64,000 bases of DNA, taken from the NCBI RefSeq assembly GCF_003369835.1, contig NZ_QPMJ01000001.1, positions 1,359,589 to 1,423,588 of the forward strand, read 5' to 3'. The notes beneath the pieces are model-generated. The model had not been told where the DNA came from, searched no databases, and saw nothing but the letters and a program-made list of their open reading frames with translations. How positions within the stretch are numbered: the stretch's first letter is position 1; the number at the start of each line of letters is the position of its first letter. This DNA comes from Halorussus rarus (GTDB lineage: Archaea > Halobacteriota > Halobacteria > Halobacteriales > Haladaptataceae). Positions 50,735 through 59,448 of the stretch are shown here, piece by piece. The translations under genes were made by a program, and so were the position numbers.

Positions 50735-50836
50735 GGCCGGGGTTGGCGTCGAGCGGGAAAGGCCGCTCGGGCGATTTTCGAGCCGCGAGAACGGGGCCGA
50801 TGACGTTCGGGAGCCGAGTGAAGGGGGGAGCGGCGG

Positions 50837-51397
50837 TCAGAACCCCGTCACGGCGAGCCAGCTCCCGCCCCCGCTGGTCACGAACACCACCGGCGCGAAG
50901 CACGGGTCCGGGAGGTCGAGGTAGGCTTCGACCTCGGCCTCGCCGTCCTCACTCGCGGAGACAGTCTCCGTCGACACGTTGACCACGTCGGCCTCGCCGT
51001 CCTCGACGGTGAGGCAGCTCACGATGGCCTTGAACTCGGAGAGCGGGTTCTGGCCGGCGAGCCCCTCGTCCTCGGCCTCGTCGTCGTCCGGGTCGATGAC
51101 CAGCCCCTCCACCTCGACCTCCAGCGAGCCGTCCGGTTCGAGTTCGACGTCGCCCTCGTCGACGACCCAGGGCAGTCCGCCGCCGTCGAGCCCCCTGACC
51201 GGGTTCTCGTCCCCGGTGAACGGTCGGCTGACGCCCACCAGCGGCGATTCGAAGCTGTCGCCGGCCTGCAGGCCGCGCCCGTCGTCGGCGGCCCCGCCTC
51301 CTGCTCCGAGTGCCGCGACGGCCGTGCCCGCGCCGAGTAGCTTCAGTGCAGTGCGTTTCGAGTGGTCGATTCCCCCTCGCGAAGAGTCGTTGGTCAT
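50837..51397 (-). CDS. Exported haloarchaeal protein of unknown function
   Basis: The 186-residue precursor starts MTNDSSRGGIDHSKRTALKL, with a Tat-like KR pair in front of a hydrophobic stretch to about residue 42. The mature part is acidic and beta-rich: LDGGGLPWVVDEGDVELEPD, EVEGLVIDPDDDEAEDEG and FKAIVSCLTVEDG. An internal ATG at 51397 was chosen because the 13 codons upstream lack signal character. Two cysteines (SCLTVED and DPCFAPV) may form a disulfide. No function is known; a secreted surface role is inferred. Confidence 0.65.
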   Translation of the reverse strand: MTNDSSRGGIDHSKRTALKLLGAGTAVAALGAGGGAADDGRGLQAGDSFESPLVGVSRPFTGDENPVRGLDGGGLPWVVDEGDVELEPDGSLEVEVEGLVIDPDDDEAEDEGLAGQNPLSEFKAIVSCLTVEDGEADVVNVSTETVSASEDGEAEVEAYLDLPDPCFAPVVFVTSGGGSWLAVTGF

Positions 51398-51594
51398 TAC
51401 CACGTCCCCCGGAGGGACTCCGGTGACGCCGCTCAAAAGTGTGCCATCTAACTATTGCTAACCGGTCGTACTAGGTACTGAGACACGCTTGCGCTCGTCG
51501 GAGGATGGTCCGACAGACCTGCCGAGACCTCCGTTTCGGCGCCTCTCGGGAACCACTCGACGAGCCACGACCGCCTCCGTTCGTACCGCCGACG

Positions 51595-52560
51595 CTACGC
51601 GGACGCGGACGACGTCACCGCGGGCACTTCGACCCGGTCGAGCACGTCGGCGACGACGTCGCCGCGGTCGGCACCGCGGACCCGCGCTTCGTCGGTCAGC
51701 ACGAGCCGGTGGGCGAAGGTGGGTCCGGAGACGCGCTTGACGTCGTCGGGGGCGACGTAGTCGCGGCCCGCCACCACGGCCCGGGCTCGGGCGGCCTCGA
51801 ACAGCCGCTGGATGCCCCGCGGCGAGACACCGACGTCGACCCGGTCGTCCTGGCGGGTGGCCCGGCCGAGCGCGACCACGTAGTCCCGGAGCTTGTCGTC
51901 GACGCGGACGTCCTCCAGGACGCGCTGGATGGCCGCGACCTCCCGGCCCTCCAGCACCGGGTCGACGCTCGGCGCCTTGGCGGTCCGGTCGGCCCGCCGG
52001 TCGACCAGTTCGCGCTCGCCGCCGAAGTCGGGGTAGCCCATCGCCGTCTTGACGATGAAGCGGTCGCGCTGGGCCTCCGGCAGGCCGAAGGTGCCCTCCT
52101 GTTCGACGGGGTTCTGGGTCGCCAGGACGAAGAACGGCGTCGGCAGATCGTGGGTCGTCCCGTCGACCGTGACCTGCCCCTCGCCCATCGCTTCGAGCAG
52201 CGCGGCCTGGGTCTTGGGCGGCGCGCGATTTATCTCGTCCGCGAGGACGACGTTGGCGAACACCGGGCCAGACGAGAACTCGAACTCGCCGGTGCCCTCG
52301 TTGTAGACGTTCGAGCCGGTGATGTCGGCGGGCAGCAGGTCGGGCGTGAACTGGATGCGCGAGAACGACAGGCCGAGCGCGTCGGCGAAGCTCCGGGCGG
52401 TCAGGGTTTTGCCGGTGCCCGGCACGTCCTCCAGCAGGACGTGACCCCGGGCCAGCACTCCGGTCAACACGGTCTCGAGGAACGCCTCGTCGGCGATGAC
52501 CGCGGAACTGACGGCGTCGAGCACCCGCCGGCAGCGGTTCGTCGCCGTGGGTTGGTCCAT
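51595..52560 (-). CDS. MoxR-family AAA+ ATPase
   Basis: The 321-residue ATPase has Walker A DVPGTGKT (45-52), then FTPDLLPADITGSNVYN, Walker B VVLADEINRAPP, sensor 1 FFVLATQNPVEQEGT and sensor 2 GVSPRGIQRLFEAARA. MoxR ATPases act as chaperones that mature or control partner proteins, usually DUF58/VWA proteins encoded beside them. Here the partners (43228-50163) are on the opposite strand about 1.4 kb away, with two unrelated small genes between. The start at 52560 (MDQPTATNRCRR) is the family N-terminus. Confidence 0.92.
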   Translation of the reverse strand: MDQPTATNRCRRVLDAVSSAVIADEAFLETVLTGVLARGHVLLEDVPGTGKTLTARSFADALGLSFSRIQFTPDLLPADITGSNVYNEGTGEFEFSSGPVFANVVLADEINRAPPKTQAALLEAMGEGQVTVDGTTHDLPTPFFVLATQNPVEQEGTFGLPEAQRDRFIVKTAMGYPDFGGERELVDRRADRTAKAPSVDPVLEGREVAAIQRVLEDVRVDDKLRDYVVALGRATRQDDRVDVGVSPRGIQRLFEAARARAVVAGRDYVAPDDVKRVSGPTFAHRLVLTDEARVRGADRGDVVADVLDRVEVPAVTSSASA

Positions 52561-52917
52561 GGGGGCGACGTCGGAGGGCGAGGCAAAAAGGGTTCGGCCT
52601 GAGGGAATGAGTGTTGTCTCGGAGAGGACTACTCTCTCGGAGTGACTGCCGAATCGCTGGCCCCGATTGCCTCGAAACCCTCTGCCCGCTCGCGGTCTCT
52701 CGGCGACATATCCTCGGCTCGCTTCGCTCGCCTCGGATAGGGGTCGCTGAGACGACCAGCCTTCGGGCGCGAGCGGGCAGCCCCTTTCGTCCCGCCCACG
52801 GTGGACGTGACGGTGAGCGCCTGAAGACGAGACAGCCTGCAATCGCTCTGTGGGACTTCAACTACCGGCAGAAACGGAAGACGCCTCAACGCGAGAAGAA
52901 GAGCGACAACCGGCCGA
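52561..52917. other. Structured 357-bp intergenic region
   Basis: There is no gene here. A 13-bp perfect inverted repeat CTGCCCGCTCGCG (52682-52694) and CGCGAGCGGGCAG (52768-52780) encloses a GGTCG...CGACC hairpin (52742-52757) and a GCTCGCTTCGCTCGC stretch. The layout resembles a folded RNA or the end of a mobile element. The right end contains GTGGGACTTCAAC. An IS200/IS605-type end or a small RNA are possible; neither is proven. Confidence 0.4.
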
Positions 52918-55629
52918 TTACTCCGCGATGTCGATGGCGGGCCGGCCGGGCTCGGCCTTGCCGGCCAGGTCCGGGTCGGCCTCGCCGGCGCTCTGCACGA
53001 CGACCTCCGCGCCGAACTCGCGTTCGAGCAGCCAGGCGCCCCGCTCCAGCGCCGCTCGCTCGCGCTCGGGTGAGAGCTGCTCGTCGAGCGCCTCGGCCTC
53101 GGCGGCCAGGTCCTTCGCGAAGTCGGCGGCGTCCTCGCCCTGCTCGCGCAGTTGGTCGTCGCCCATGACCGTGCCCACGACGTTGCCGTCGGCGTTCATC
53201 GCGATCTCGTGGGCGCGGTGCTTCCAGTCGGGGGCGACCGCGAGCGTGACGGTCTCGGGGTCCTCGATGCCGACCGTCTCGACGATGTCCCGGACGTCCT
53301 CGCGGGTGTTCTCGACCAGGCGGCGCTCGATGTCGTAGTCCTCGGGCGCGTCGGCGTCGGGCCAGTCGGCCTGCGCCAGCAGCCCGTCGCGGCCCAGCAG
53401 GCTCCAGATCTCCTCGCCGACGTGGGGCGCGACCGGCGACACCAGCTTCACCGCGGTCGTCAGCCCCCGCTCGAAGGTGTCCTCGTCGGGGACAGTGTGC
53501 TCGCGGTAGCGCCGCAGCAGCGAGACCATCTCGCGGACGGCCTGGAGCGCGTGGTTGAACCGGAACGCCTCGAACTCCGCTGTGGCGGACGCGACCGTGG
53601 CGTCGATCTCGCGGGCGACGTACTCGGAGACCGCGGCCGCGGTTTCGCCGCTCGCGGACTCGGCGGACGTCGAGCCCCCGGCCGTGACCTCGCCCTCGGC
53701 GAACTCCTCGGCCAGCCCGTACAGGTTCTGGAGGAACCGGTGGGCCGACTGGACGCCCTCGGCGCTCCAGGCGAACTCCTTCTCGGGCTGGGCGGCCTCC
53801 ATGATGAACAGTCGGGCCGTGTCGGCGCCGTACTCGTCGATGATGCGCTGGGGCGAGACGCCGTTGCCCTTGGACTTGGACATCTTGTTGCCGTCGGCGC
53901 CCAGCACCATCCCCTGGTTGGTCAGGTCGGTGAACGGCTCGCGGACGCCCTCCAGCAGGTCGATGTCGTCGAGCACCTTAGTGAAGAACCGGGCGTACAG
54001 CAGGTGCATCACGGCGTGCTCGATGCCCCCGACGTACTGGTCGACCGGCATCCAGTCGGTCGCCCGCTCGGCGTCGAACGGGGCGTCGTCGAGGTCGGGC
54101 GAGACGAACCGCAGGAAGTACCACGACGAGTCGACGAACGTGTCCATCGTGTCGGTCTCCCGGACCGCGTCGCCGCCGCACTCGGGACACTCCACGTGCT
54201 TCCACTCCTCGGCGGCATCCAGCGGGTTCCCCGTGGTGTGGACGAACTCCGGCAGTTCGACCGGCAGGTCCTCGTCGGGCACCGGGACGTAGCCGCAGTC
54301 CCCGCAGTGTATCATCGGGATGGGCGTCCCCCAGTAGCGCTGGCGCGAGATGCCCCAGTCCCGCAGGTTGTACTCGGTGCGGTGCTCGCCGTCGAACTCC
54401 TCGACGAAGCGCTCGCGGGCCTCCTCGCTCGTCAGGCCGTCGTACTCGCCGCTGTTCACCAGGACGCCGTCGGGAGTGTACGCCGCCTCCTGGACGTCGA
54501 TCTCGTCGGGGTCGACGTCGGCCTCGGGCGCGGGCTCGACGACCTGCTCGATGGGGACGTCGTGGGCCTCGGCGAACTCGTGGTCGCGGTCGTCGTGGGC
54601 CGGGACCGCGTAGAGCGCGCCGGTGCCGACGTCGGTCAGGACGTAGTCGGCGACGAACACCGGAATCTCCTCGCCGGTCGCGGGGTTGACCGCGTGCTCG
54701 CCGGTGAACACGCCCGAGGTAACGTCGAGGTCGTCCTCGTCGGCGTGCTCGGCCTCGTGGATGTAGTCGGCGACCTCGTCGTTCTCCTCGGCGATCTCCT
54801 GGGCGACGGGGTGACCGGGCGCCAGCGAGAAGAACGTCGCGCCGTGGATGGTGTCGAGTCGGGTCGTGAAGATGTCGACGTCGCCGTAGCCCGGGATCTC
54901 GAACGCGACCGACGCGCCCTCCTGGCGGCCGATCCAGTTGCGCTGCATCTCCCGGACGTTGGCGGGCCAGTCGTCCATGTCGTCGAGCGACTCCAGCAGT
55001 TCGTCGGCGTAGTCGGTGATGGTGAAGAACCACTGGTCCATCTCGCGCTGCTCGATGGGGGTGTCACAGCGCCAGCACAGTTCGTCCTCGCCCTCGACCT
55101 GCTCGTCGGCCAGCACGGTCTCGCAGGAGGGACACCAGTTGAGTTCGGCGCTCTGGCGCTCGACGAGCCCTTCCTCGCGGAACCGCTTGAACAGCCACTG
55201 GTTCCACCGGTAGTAGTCGGGGTCGCAGGTGGTGACCTCCCGGTCCCAGTCGTAGCCGAAGCCCATCGCCTTCATCTGCTCGGTCATCGAGTCGATGCAC
55301 TCCATCGTCCAGTCGCGGGGGTTGGTGTCGCGCTCCTCGGCGGCGTTCTCGGCGGGCAGACCGAACGAGTCCCACCCCATCGGGTGGAGGACGTTCTCGC
55401 CGCGCAGTCGCTCGAACCGGGCGTACGCGTCGGTGATGGTGTAGTTCCGGACGTGACCCATGTGGAGGCTGCCCGAGGTGTAGGGGAACATCGCCAGGAC
55501 GTACTCGGGGTCCTCGGCGCTGTCGGGGATGCGGAACACGTCGGCGTCCTCCCACTCGCGCTGCCACTTCGGCTCGACCTCGGCGTGGTCGAACCCTCGC
55601 TCGCGCTGCTCGCCGGAGCCAGTAGTCAT
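52918..55629 (-). CDS. leuS: Leucyl-tRNA synthetase, bacterial type
   Basis: The 903-residue synthetase charges tRNA-Leu. HMGH at 56-59 (SGSLHMGHVRNYTITDAYAR), WDSFGLPAENAAEE and the KMSKSKGN loop at 582-589 form the catalytic core. The editing domain lies at about 225-430 (TTRLDTIHGATFFSLAPGH with the conserved D). The order HMGHVRNYTI...HPMGWDSFGLPAENAA is that of bacterial leuS rather than the usual archaeal one, so haloarchaeal leuS is probably of bacterial origin. A low-complexity Ala/Ser stretch sits near 645-660. The ATG at 55629 was chosen since residues before it lack homology. Confidence 0.95.
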   Translation of the reverse strand: MTTGSGEQRERGFDHAEVEPKWQREWEDADVFRIPDSAEDPEYVLAMFPYTSGSLHMGHVRNYTITDAYARFERLRGENVLHPMGWDSFGLPAENAAEERDTNPRDWTMECIDSMTEQMKAMGFGYDWDREVTTCDPDYYRWNQWLFKRFREEGLVERQSAELNWCPSCETVLADEQVEGEDELCWRCDTPIEQREMDQWFFTITDYADELLESLDDMDDWPANVREMQRNWIGRQEGASVAFEIPGYGDVDIFTTRLDTIHGATFFSLAPGHPVAQEIAEENDEVADYIHEAEHADEDDLDVTSGVFTGEHAVNPATGEEIPVFVADYVLTDVGTGALYAVPAHDDRDHEFAEAHDVPIEQVVEPAPEADVDPDEIDVQEAAYTPDGVLVNSGEYDGLTSEEARERFVEEFDGEHRTEYNLRDWGISRQRYWGTPIPMIHCGDCGYVPVPDEDLPVELPEFVHTTGNPLDAAEEWKHVECPECGGDAVRETDTMDTFVDSSWYFLRFVSPDLDDAPFDAERATDWMPVDQYVGGIEHAVMHLLYARFFTKVLDDIDLLEGVREPFTDLTNQGMVLGADGNKMSKSKGNGVSPQRIIDEYGADTARLFIMEAAQPEKEFAWSAEGVQSAHRFLQNLYGLAEEFAEGEVTAGGSTSAESASGETAAAVSEYVAREIDATVASATAEFEAFRFNHALQAVREMVSLLRRYREHTVPDEDTFERGLTTAVKLVSPVAPHVGEEIWSLLGRDGLLAQADWPDADAPEDYDIERRLVENTREDVRDIVETVGIEDPETVTLAVAPDWKHRAHEIAMNADGNVVGTVMGDDQLREQGEDAADFAKDLAAEAEALDEQLSPERERAALERGAWLLEREFGAEVVVQSAGEADPDLAGKAEPGRPAIDIAE

Positions 55630-55797
55630 TATACGAATTTCGGGCCACGACGATACAATAGCTTTTCCTTCTGTCAGGCGCCGTCGGCCGGTAGCGCGGC
55701 CGGACGTCTGTCGCGATGCGACCCGGCGGAATCCGCCTCCGGCGTCGCGTTCGCCGAGACCGTCATCTCCTTGCCGGCCCCGCGCCAACGCTCAGGC

Positions 55798-56748
55798 ATG
55801 CGCCGCGTCGGCCTCCGCGTCCTGATGGCGTTCGTCGGAGTCGCCCTGCTCGCGGTCTACGCCGGGGCCGCCTACCTCGGCTACCGGCTGCTGGCCGCGG
55901 TCTGGCTGGCCCGGGGCGACCTGCTGGAGGTCGCGCTCTGGACCGCGGGGCTGACCGTCGCGCTCGGCTACCTCAGCTACCGGTTCGGCACTATCCAGCT
56001 GCTCTCGCAGGTCGGCGCGGCGGATCTCCCGCGCCGGCGCGCGCCCGGGGTCCACGCCCGCCTGGACGACCTCGCCGAACGGATGGGCGTCGACCGACCC
56101 CGGCTGTACGTCGCGCGCATCGGCGCGCCGAACGCGATGGCGCTCGGCGGCGTCCGGGGCGGCGCCGTCGTGCTCGACCGGTCGCTGTTCCACCTGCTGA
56201 GCGCCGACGAGATCGAGGGGCTGCTGGCCCACGAGCTCGCCCACCTGGAGAGCCGGGACAGCCTCGTCCAGACGGTGGGCTACAGCGCCGGCCAGTCGGC
56301 GGTCTGGGTCGTCGTCGCGCTCGCGCTCCCGTTCGTCGTCGTCGGAGCGGGCCTGCGCCGGGCGTTCGACTGGCTCCGCGGGCGGCCGCCGGCCGACGCG
56401 CTCGCGCCGGCGACCGCGCTCCGCCGGCGGGTCGGGCAGGTCGTGATGGTCGGGTTCGTCGCGCTCACGCTCCTGCTGCTGGCTCACTCGCGCCGTCGGG
56501 AGTTCGCGGCCGACGACCGGGCGGCGACGGTCACCGGCGACCCGCTCGCGCTGGCCCGCGCGCTCCGGAAGATCGAGCGCGCGACGAAGCCCCGGTGGGA
56601 GATGCGGTCGCCGCTCTACGTCCGCGGCGACGAGGAGGGCGCGATGACCCGCCTGCTGTCGACCCATCCCGCGATGGACGACCGCATCGACCGCCTGGTC
56701 GAGCGAGCCGACCGCGAGCGGGGCGCGGTGCGGGTCGAGATCCGGTGA
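55798..56748 (+). CDS. HtpX-like M48 membrane metalloprotease
   Basis: The 316-residue protease has two N-terminal TM helices (about 10-36 and 43-62), the HELAHLESRD zinc motif (H145, E146, H149) and the third ligand E235 in RRREFAADDRA. Two more helices lie at about 165-185 and 212-230. The family removes misfolded membrane proteins in the membrane plane. THPAMDDRIDRL at the C-terminus is the usual end. It is divergent from leuS and convergent with the next membrane-protein gene. Confidence 0.9.
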   Translation: MRRVGLRVLMAFVGVALLAVYAGAAYLGYRLLAAVWLARGDLLEVALWTAGLTVALGYLSYRFGTIQLLSQVGAADLPRRRAPGVHARLDDLAERMGVDRPRLYVARIGAPNAMALGGVRGGAVVLDRSLFHLLSADEIEGLLAHELAHLESRDSLVQTVGYSAGQSAVWVVVALALPFVVVGAGLRRAFDWLRGRPPADALAPATALRRRVGQVVMVGFVALTLLLLAHSRRREFAADDRAATVTGDPLALARALRKIERATKPRWEMRSPLYVRGDEEGAMTRLLSTHPAMDDRIDRLVERADRERGAVRVEIR

Positions 56749-56802
56749 GACGACGCTCCGCGGCCGTCGGCGCGGTGAGGCCGCGACGGGTGGCGTCCCC
56801 GG

Positions 56803-57825
56803 CTACGGGTACCGCTCGGAGGCGAACGGCGCGACGCTCGCGGTCCGCTGGGCGACCCACGCCAGCCGGAGGACGAACGCGAACAGGACGGCCAGCGGCG
56901 CGAAGCCGAGTGTGAACGTCACCGCGACCACGGCGTAGACCACGGCCGACGGGACCGAGGCGGGCCCCACCGCGTTGTAGAACACCAGCGCGAGGCCGCT
57001 GGCGACGATGGCCGGGACGCCGACGTACAGCAGGACCCGCGAGAGGTACGCGAGCTCCTTCTGGACGTACACGGTCTTGAAGTAGTTCCGGGCGACGTCG
57101 ATCTGGAGCAGTTGGGTCTCGAGTCCCTCGAGCAGGTCGTCGAGGTCCTCGGACAGCGAGTCGGCGCAGTCGGCCCGGACGCCGGCGATAGTTCGGAGCT
57201 GGTCGGCGTGGTTGGTCGCGATGGTCGCCGAGACGACGGTGAAGATCCCCTCGTCGGCTTCGAGGGTCCGGTTCACGAGCGCCACGTCGTCGAACAGCGA
57301 GGCCGTGAGCTCGTCGAGACGCTCCCGGAGCGAGTCGTCGGTGACGTCGGCCGCCGCCTCCTCGACGCGGTGGGTCCGGGACTCGACCTCGCCGTGGAGG
57401 TAGCGGAGGAATCGCGCGGGCGTCTTCGGCGTCACCGATGCGCCGGTCGACTCCGCCACCTCGTCGCGGTAGTCGACCGCGCCCTGGAGGCGCTCGCTCA
57501 GGGTGCCCGGCGCGCCGAGCTCCCGGGAGAGGACGAGCTGGTTGATGGACAGGACGACGGTCACGAGCGTCAGGTCGCCCGTGAGCAGCGAGCTGAACAG
57601 GAAGTAGATCGGACTCGCCGCGCGGACGGTGACGAACCCGTACGCCCACTCGACCGCGAGCAGGGCCGCGAGGACGCCCCCGAGGACGCCGCCGGCGATG
57701 ACGAGCCGGTTCCCCTCGACGAGGAGCCAGTTGGTGACGGCGTGACCCGCCCCCGTCCGTCGACGGCTCCCGCTCTCGGAGCCCGATTCCGTCGCCGTGG
57801 CTTCACGACTGGTCTGCTCCGACAC
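56803..57825 (-). CDS. Four-TM membrane protein, paralogue 3 of 3
   Basis: The 340-residue protein repeats the plan of paralogues 1 and 2: two N-terminal helices with INQLVLSRELGAPG, a helical core (about 100-250), KTVYVQKELAYLSRVLLYVG, two C-terminal helices and the AQRTASVAPF tail. The DYRD motif (VDYRDEVAEST) matches paralogue 1 most closely. GTG 57825 (MSEQTSREATATES) starts a polar tail of 35 residues like that of paralogue 1. It lies about 43 kb from the other copies and next to a halocyanin gene. Function unknown. Confidence 0.7.
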   Translation of the reverse strand: MSEQTSREATATESGSESGSRRRTGAGHAVTNWLLVEGNRLVIAGGVLGGVLAALLAVEWAYGFVTVRAASPIYFLFSSLLTGDLTLVTVVLSINQLVLSRELGAPGTLSERLQGAVDYRDEVAESTGASVTPKTPARFLRYLHGEVESRTHRVEEAAADVTDDSLRERLDELTASLFDDVALVNRTLEADEGIFTVVSATIATNHADQLRTIAGVRADCADSLSEDLDDLLEGLETQLLQIDVARNYFKTVYVQKELAYLSRVLLYVGVPAIVASGLALVFYNAVGPASVPSAVVYAVVAVTFTLGFAPLAVLFAFVLRLAWVAQRTASVAPFASERYP

Positions 57826-57953
57826 GTCGTCCGGTACGTCCGCAACTCCGAAAAGCTGTTTGGCGGCGAGCGCGGTCGATTCCGGGCCGAATCGACGCTC
57901 GCGGCCCGGCGTCGGCCGTACCGTTATTCCGGCTCGACGCCCTACGTCGAGCC

Positions 57954-58556
57954 ATGAGACGGCGCAGGTTCCTGAGTGCGGTTGGCGCCATCGGGGTGGG
58001 CGGACTCGCGGGTTGCAACGCTCCGACGGGCGGCGGCACGGAGACGGCGGGTGGCGGGGCGACGACTGGGACGACAACGGGAGGCGGGACGACCGCCGCG
58101 GCCGAGCAGACGACCACCGCGGCCGGGACCCAGGGCGGCGGCCCGGTCGAGGTCCAGATGGTCACCGAGGGCAGCGAGTACTACTTCGACCCCATCGGGC
58201 TGTTCGTCGAGCCCGGAACCACGGTCGAGTGGGTCATCGAGTCGGGGGCCCACTCCTCGACGGCGTACGCCGAGAGCAACTCCAGTGCGAGCGTGACCCG
58301 GATCCCCCAGGACGCCGAGCCGTGGGACAGCGGGATACTCACCGGTCAGGGGTCGTCGTTCAGCTACACCTTCGACGTCGCGGGGACGTACGACTACTTC
58401 TGCATCCCGCACAAGACGCTCGGGATGATCGCACGGATCGTCTGCGGCGAGCCCGGCGACGTGGAGGGCGACCCGCCGGACGGCACCGTGCCGTCCGAGC
58501 AGGCCATCGTCCAGCAGGGCAGCATCTCGTACGAGGAGTTCGGCAACAGCGGGTAG
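57954..58556 (+). CDS. Halocyanin/plastocyanin-type blue copper lipoprotein
   Basis: The 200-residue precursor starts MRRRRFLSAVGAIGVGGLAG, a Tat signal with lipobox cysteine C21, then a long Thr/Gly-rich linker (about 24-60). The copper domain (about 62-165) has the ligands H100 (SGAHSS), C150 and H153 (YDYFCIPHK) and M158 (GM). It is a membrane-anchored electron carrier of the outer face, like halocyanin. The C-terminal EQAIVQQGSISYEEFGNSG tail is extra to the family domain. Confidence 0.9.
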   Translation: MRRRRFLSAVGAIGVGGLAGCNAPTGGGTETAGGGATTGTTTGGGTTAAAEQTTTAAGTQGGGPVEVQMVTEGSEYYFDPIGLFVEPGTTVEWVIESGAHSSTAYAESNSSASVTRIPQDAEPWDSGILTGQGSSFSYTFDVAGTYDYFCIPHKTLGMIARIVCGEPGDVEGDPPDGTVPSEQAIVQQGSISYEEFGNSG

Positions 58557-58577
58557 GAACAGCGGATAGCTTCCGGT

Positions 58578-59141
58578 TCAGCGGCGGTGCGGACCGCTTT
58601 CGGTGCCGTCGAGGTCGGCCTCCGCTAAGGCCTGCCGCCAGGACCCGAACCGTCGGTGGTAGGTCACGGGCGCGTACGCACCGCGCTCGTCCATCTCGGC
58701 GGCCTTGGGCGCGCGCCCGAGGTCGTCGGCCAGGCGTTCGATCTCCCGGAGGAGTTCGGCCTCCGAGATGCCGTCGTTGGTGTCGAGCATCGCCTCCTGG
58801 AGGGCGGCCGACCAGCTGCCGAACCGGACCCGGTAGGTCCGGTTGGAGTACTCGCCGCGCTCGGTCATGTCCCGCTGGGTGGGCGGCTTGCCGAGTTCGG
58901 TGTAGAGTCGCTGGAGCTCGGCCAGCAGTTCCCGGTCGGGGATGCGCTTGCTCCCCATCTCCTCGGGGTCGAGGCCGGCGGCCTCCAGCGCCTCGTTCCA
59001 CCCGCCGAAGACCTCTTGGTACTGCTCCGGCGAGAAGTCGCCCTTCTCGTGCATGTCGACCACGGTCGGGGTCTTGCCGAGGCGGGCGGCCAGCGACTGC
59101 AGCGCCGACCGGAGCGTCTCCGGCGATACCTGCTGGCTCAT
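58578..59141 (-). CDS. Three-repeat homing-endonuclease-associated-repeat protein
   Basis: The 187-residue protein consists of three about 52-residue units, each with a helix, the (L/I)G(K/R)xPT/K motif, a ...EKG/ERG... turn and the YxxxFGSW/FGGWxxALxEA end (EVFGGWNEALEAAGLD; RVRFGSWSAALQEAMLD; HRRFGSWRQALAEADLD). This matches HNH-repeat domains, which act as DNA-binding modules attached to homing endonucleases. No nuclease domain is present. AAATTTAT (59168-59175 on the minus strand) is a likely TATA box for a leaderless transcript. Confidence 0.82.
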   Translation of the reverse strand: MSQQVSPETLRSALQSLAARLGKTPTVVDMHEKGDFSPEQYQEVFGGWNEALEAAGLDPEEMGSKRIPDRELLAELQRLYTELGKPPTQRDMTERGEYSNRTYRVRFGSWSAALQEAMLDTNDGISEAELLREIERLADDLGRAPKAAEMDERGAYAPVTYHRRFGSWRQALAEADLDGTESGPHRR

Positions 59142-59448
59142 CGGTTTCTGAATCGCGCCGGCAGGGCATAAATTTGAACCTTTCTAGTGTCGTGGGAATT
59201 ATTACGACCTGTCATTATAACTCATTGAGCGTATCAAATTCTATAATCCTATTTTCAGGTAAGGAAGTATTTTTATAGGGCGGCTGTGAACGGGGCAATC
59301 AAGCACGTGTCATCTGACGAGAAGTGCCGGGCCGGGGCGGCTTTGGCGGTCCCCCGCCGACGAATGGTCGTAGTTCGCCGGCGTAGATAAAGGGTGCGGC
59401 CGCTTCTCACGGATGATAACGTGCCGGAAAACGGAGAAATACCAACAC
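59142..59448. other. 307-bp AT-rich intergenic region before the pilins
   Basis: There is no gene here. It is clearly AT-richer than the surroundings. TTTTTATA (59270-59277) is a TATA-like box on the plus strand, which would give a leader of about 150 nt before the first pilin. A second, weaker AGATAAAG lies at 59384-59391. Confidence 0.5.

Noticed and set aside
52712..52732. GCTCGCTTCGCTCGC low-complexity run
   Set aside because: Such GAGCGA-type runs are common in GC-rich haloarchaeal spacers (another is near 50240-50270); alone it is not a specific repeat.
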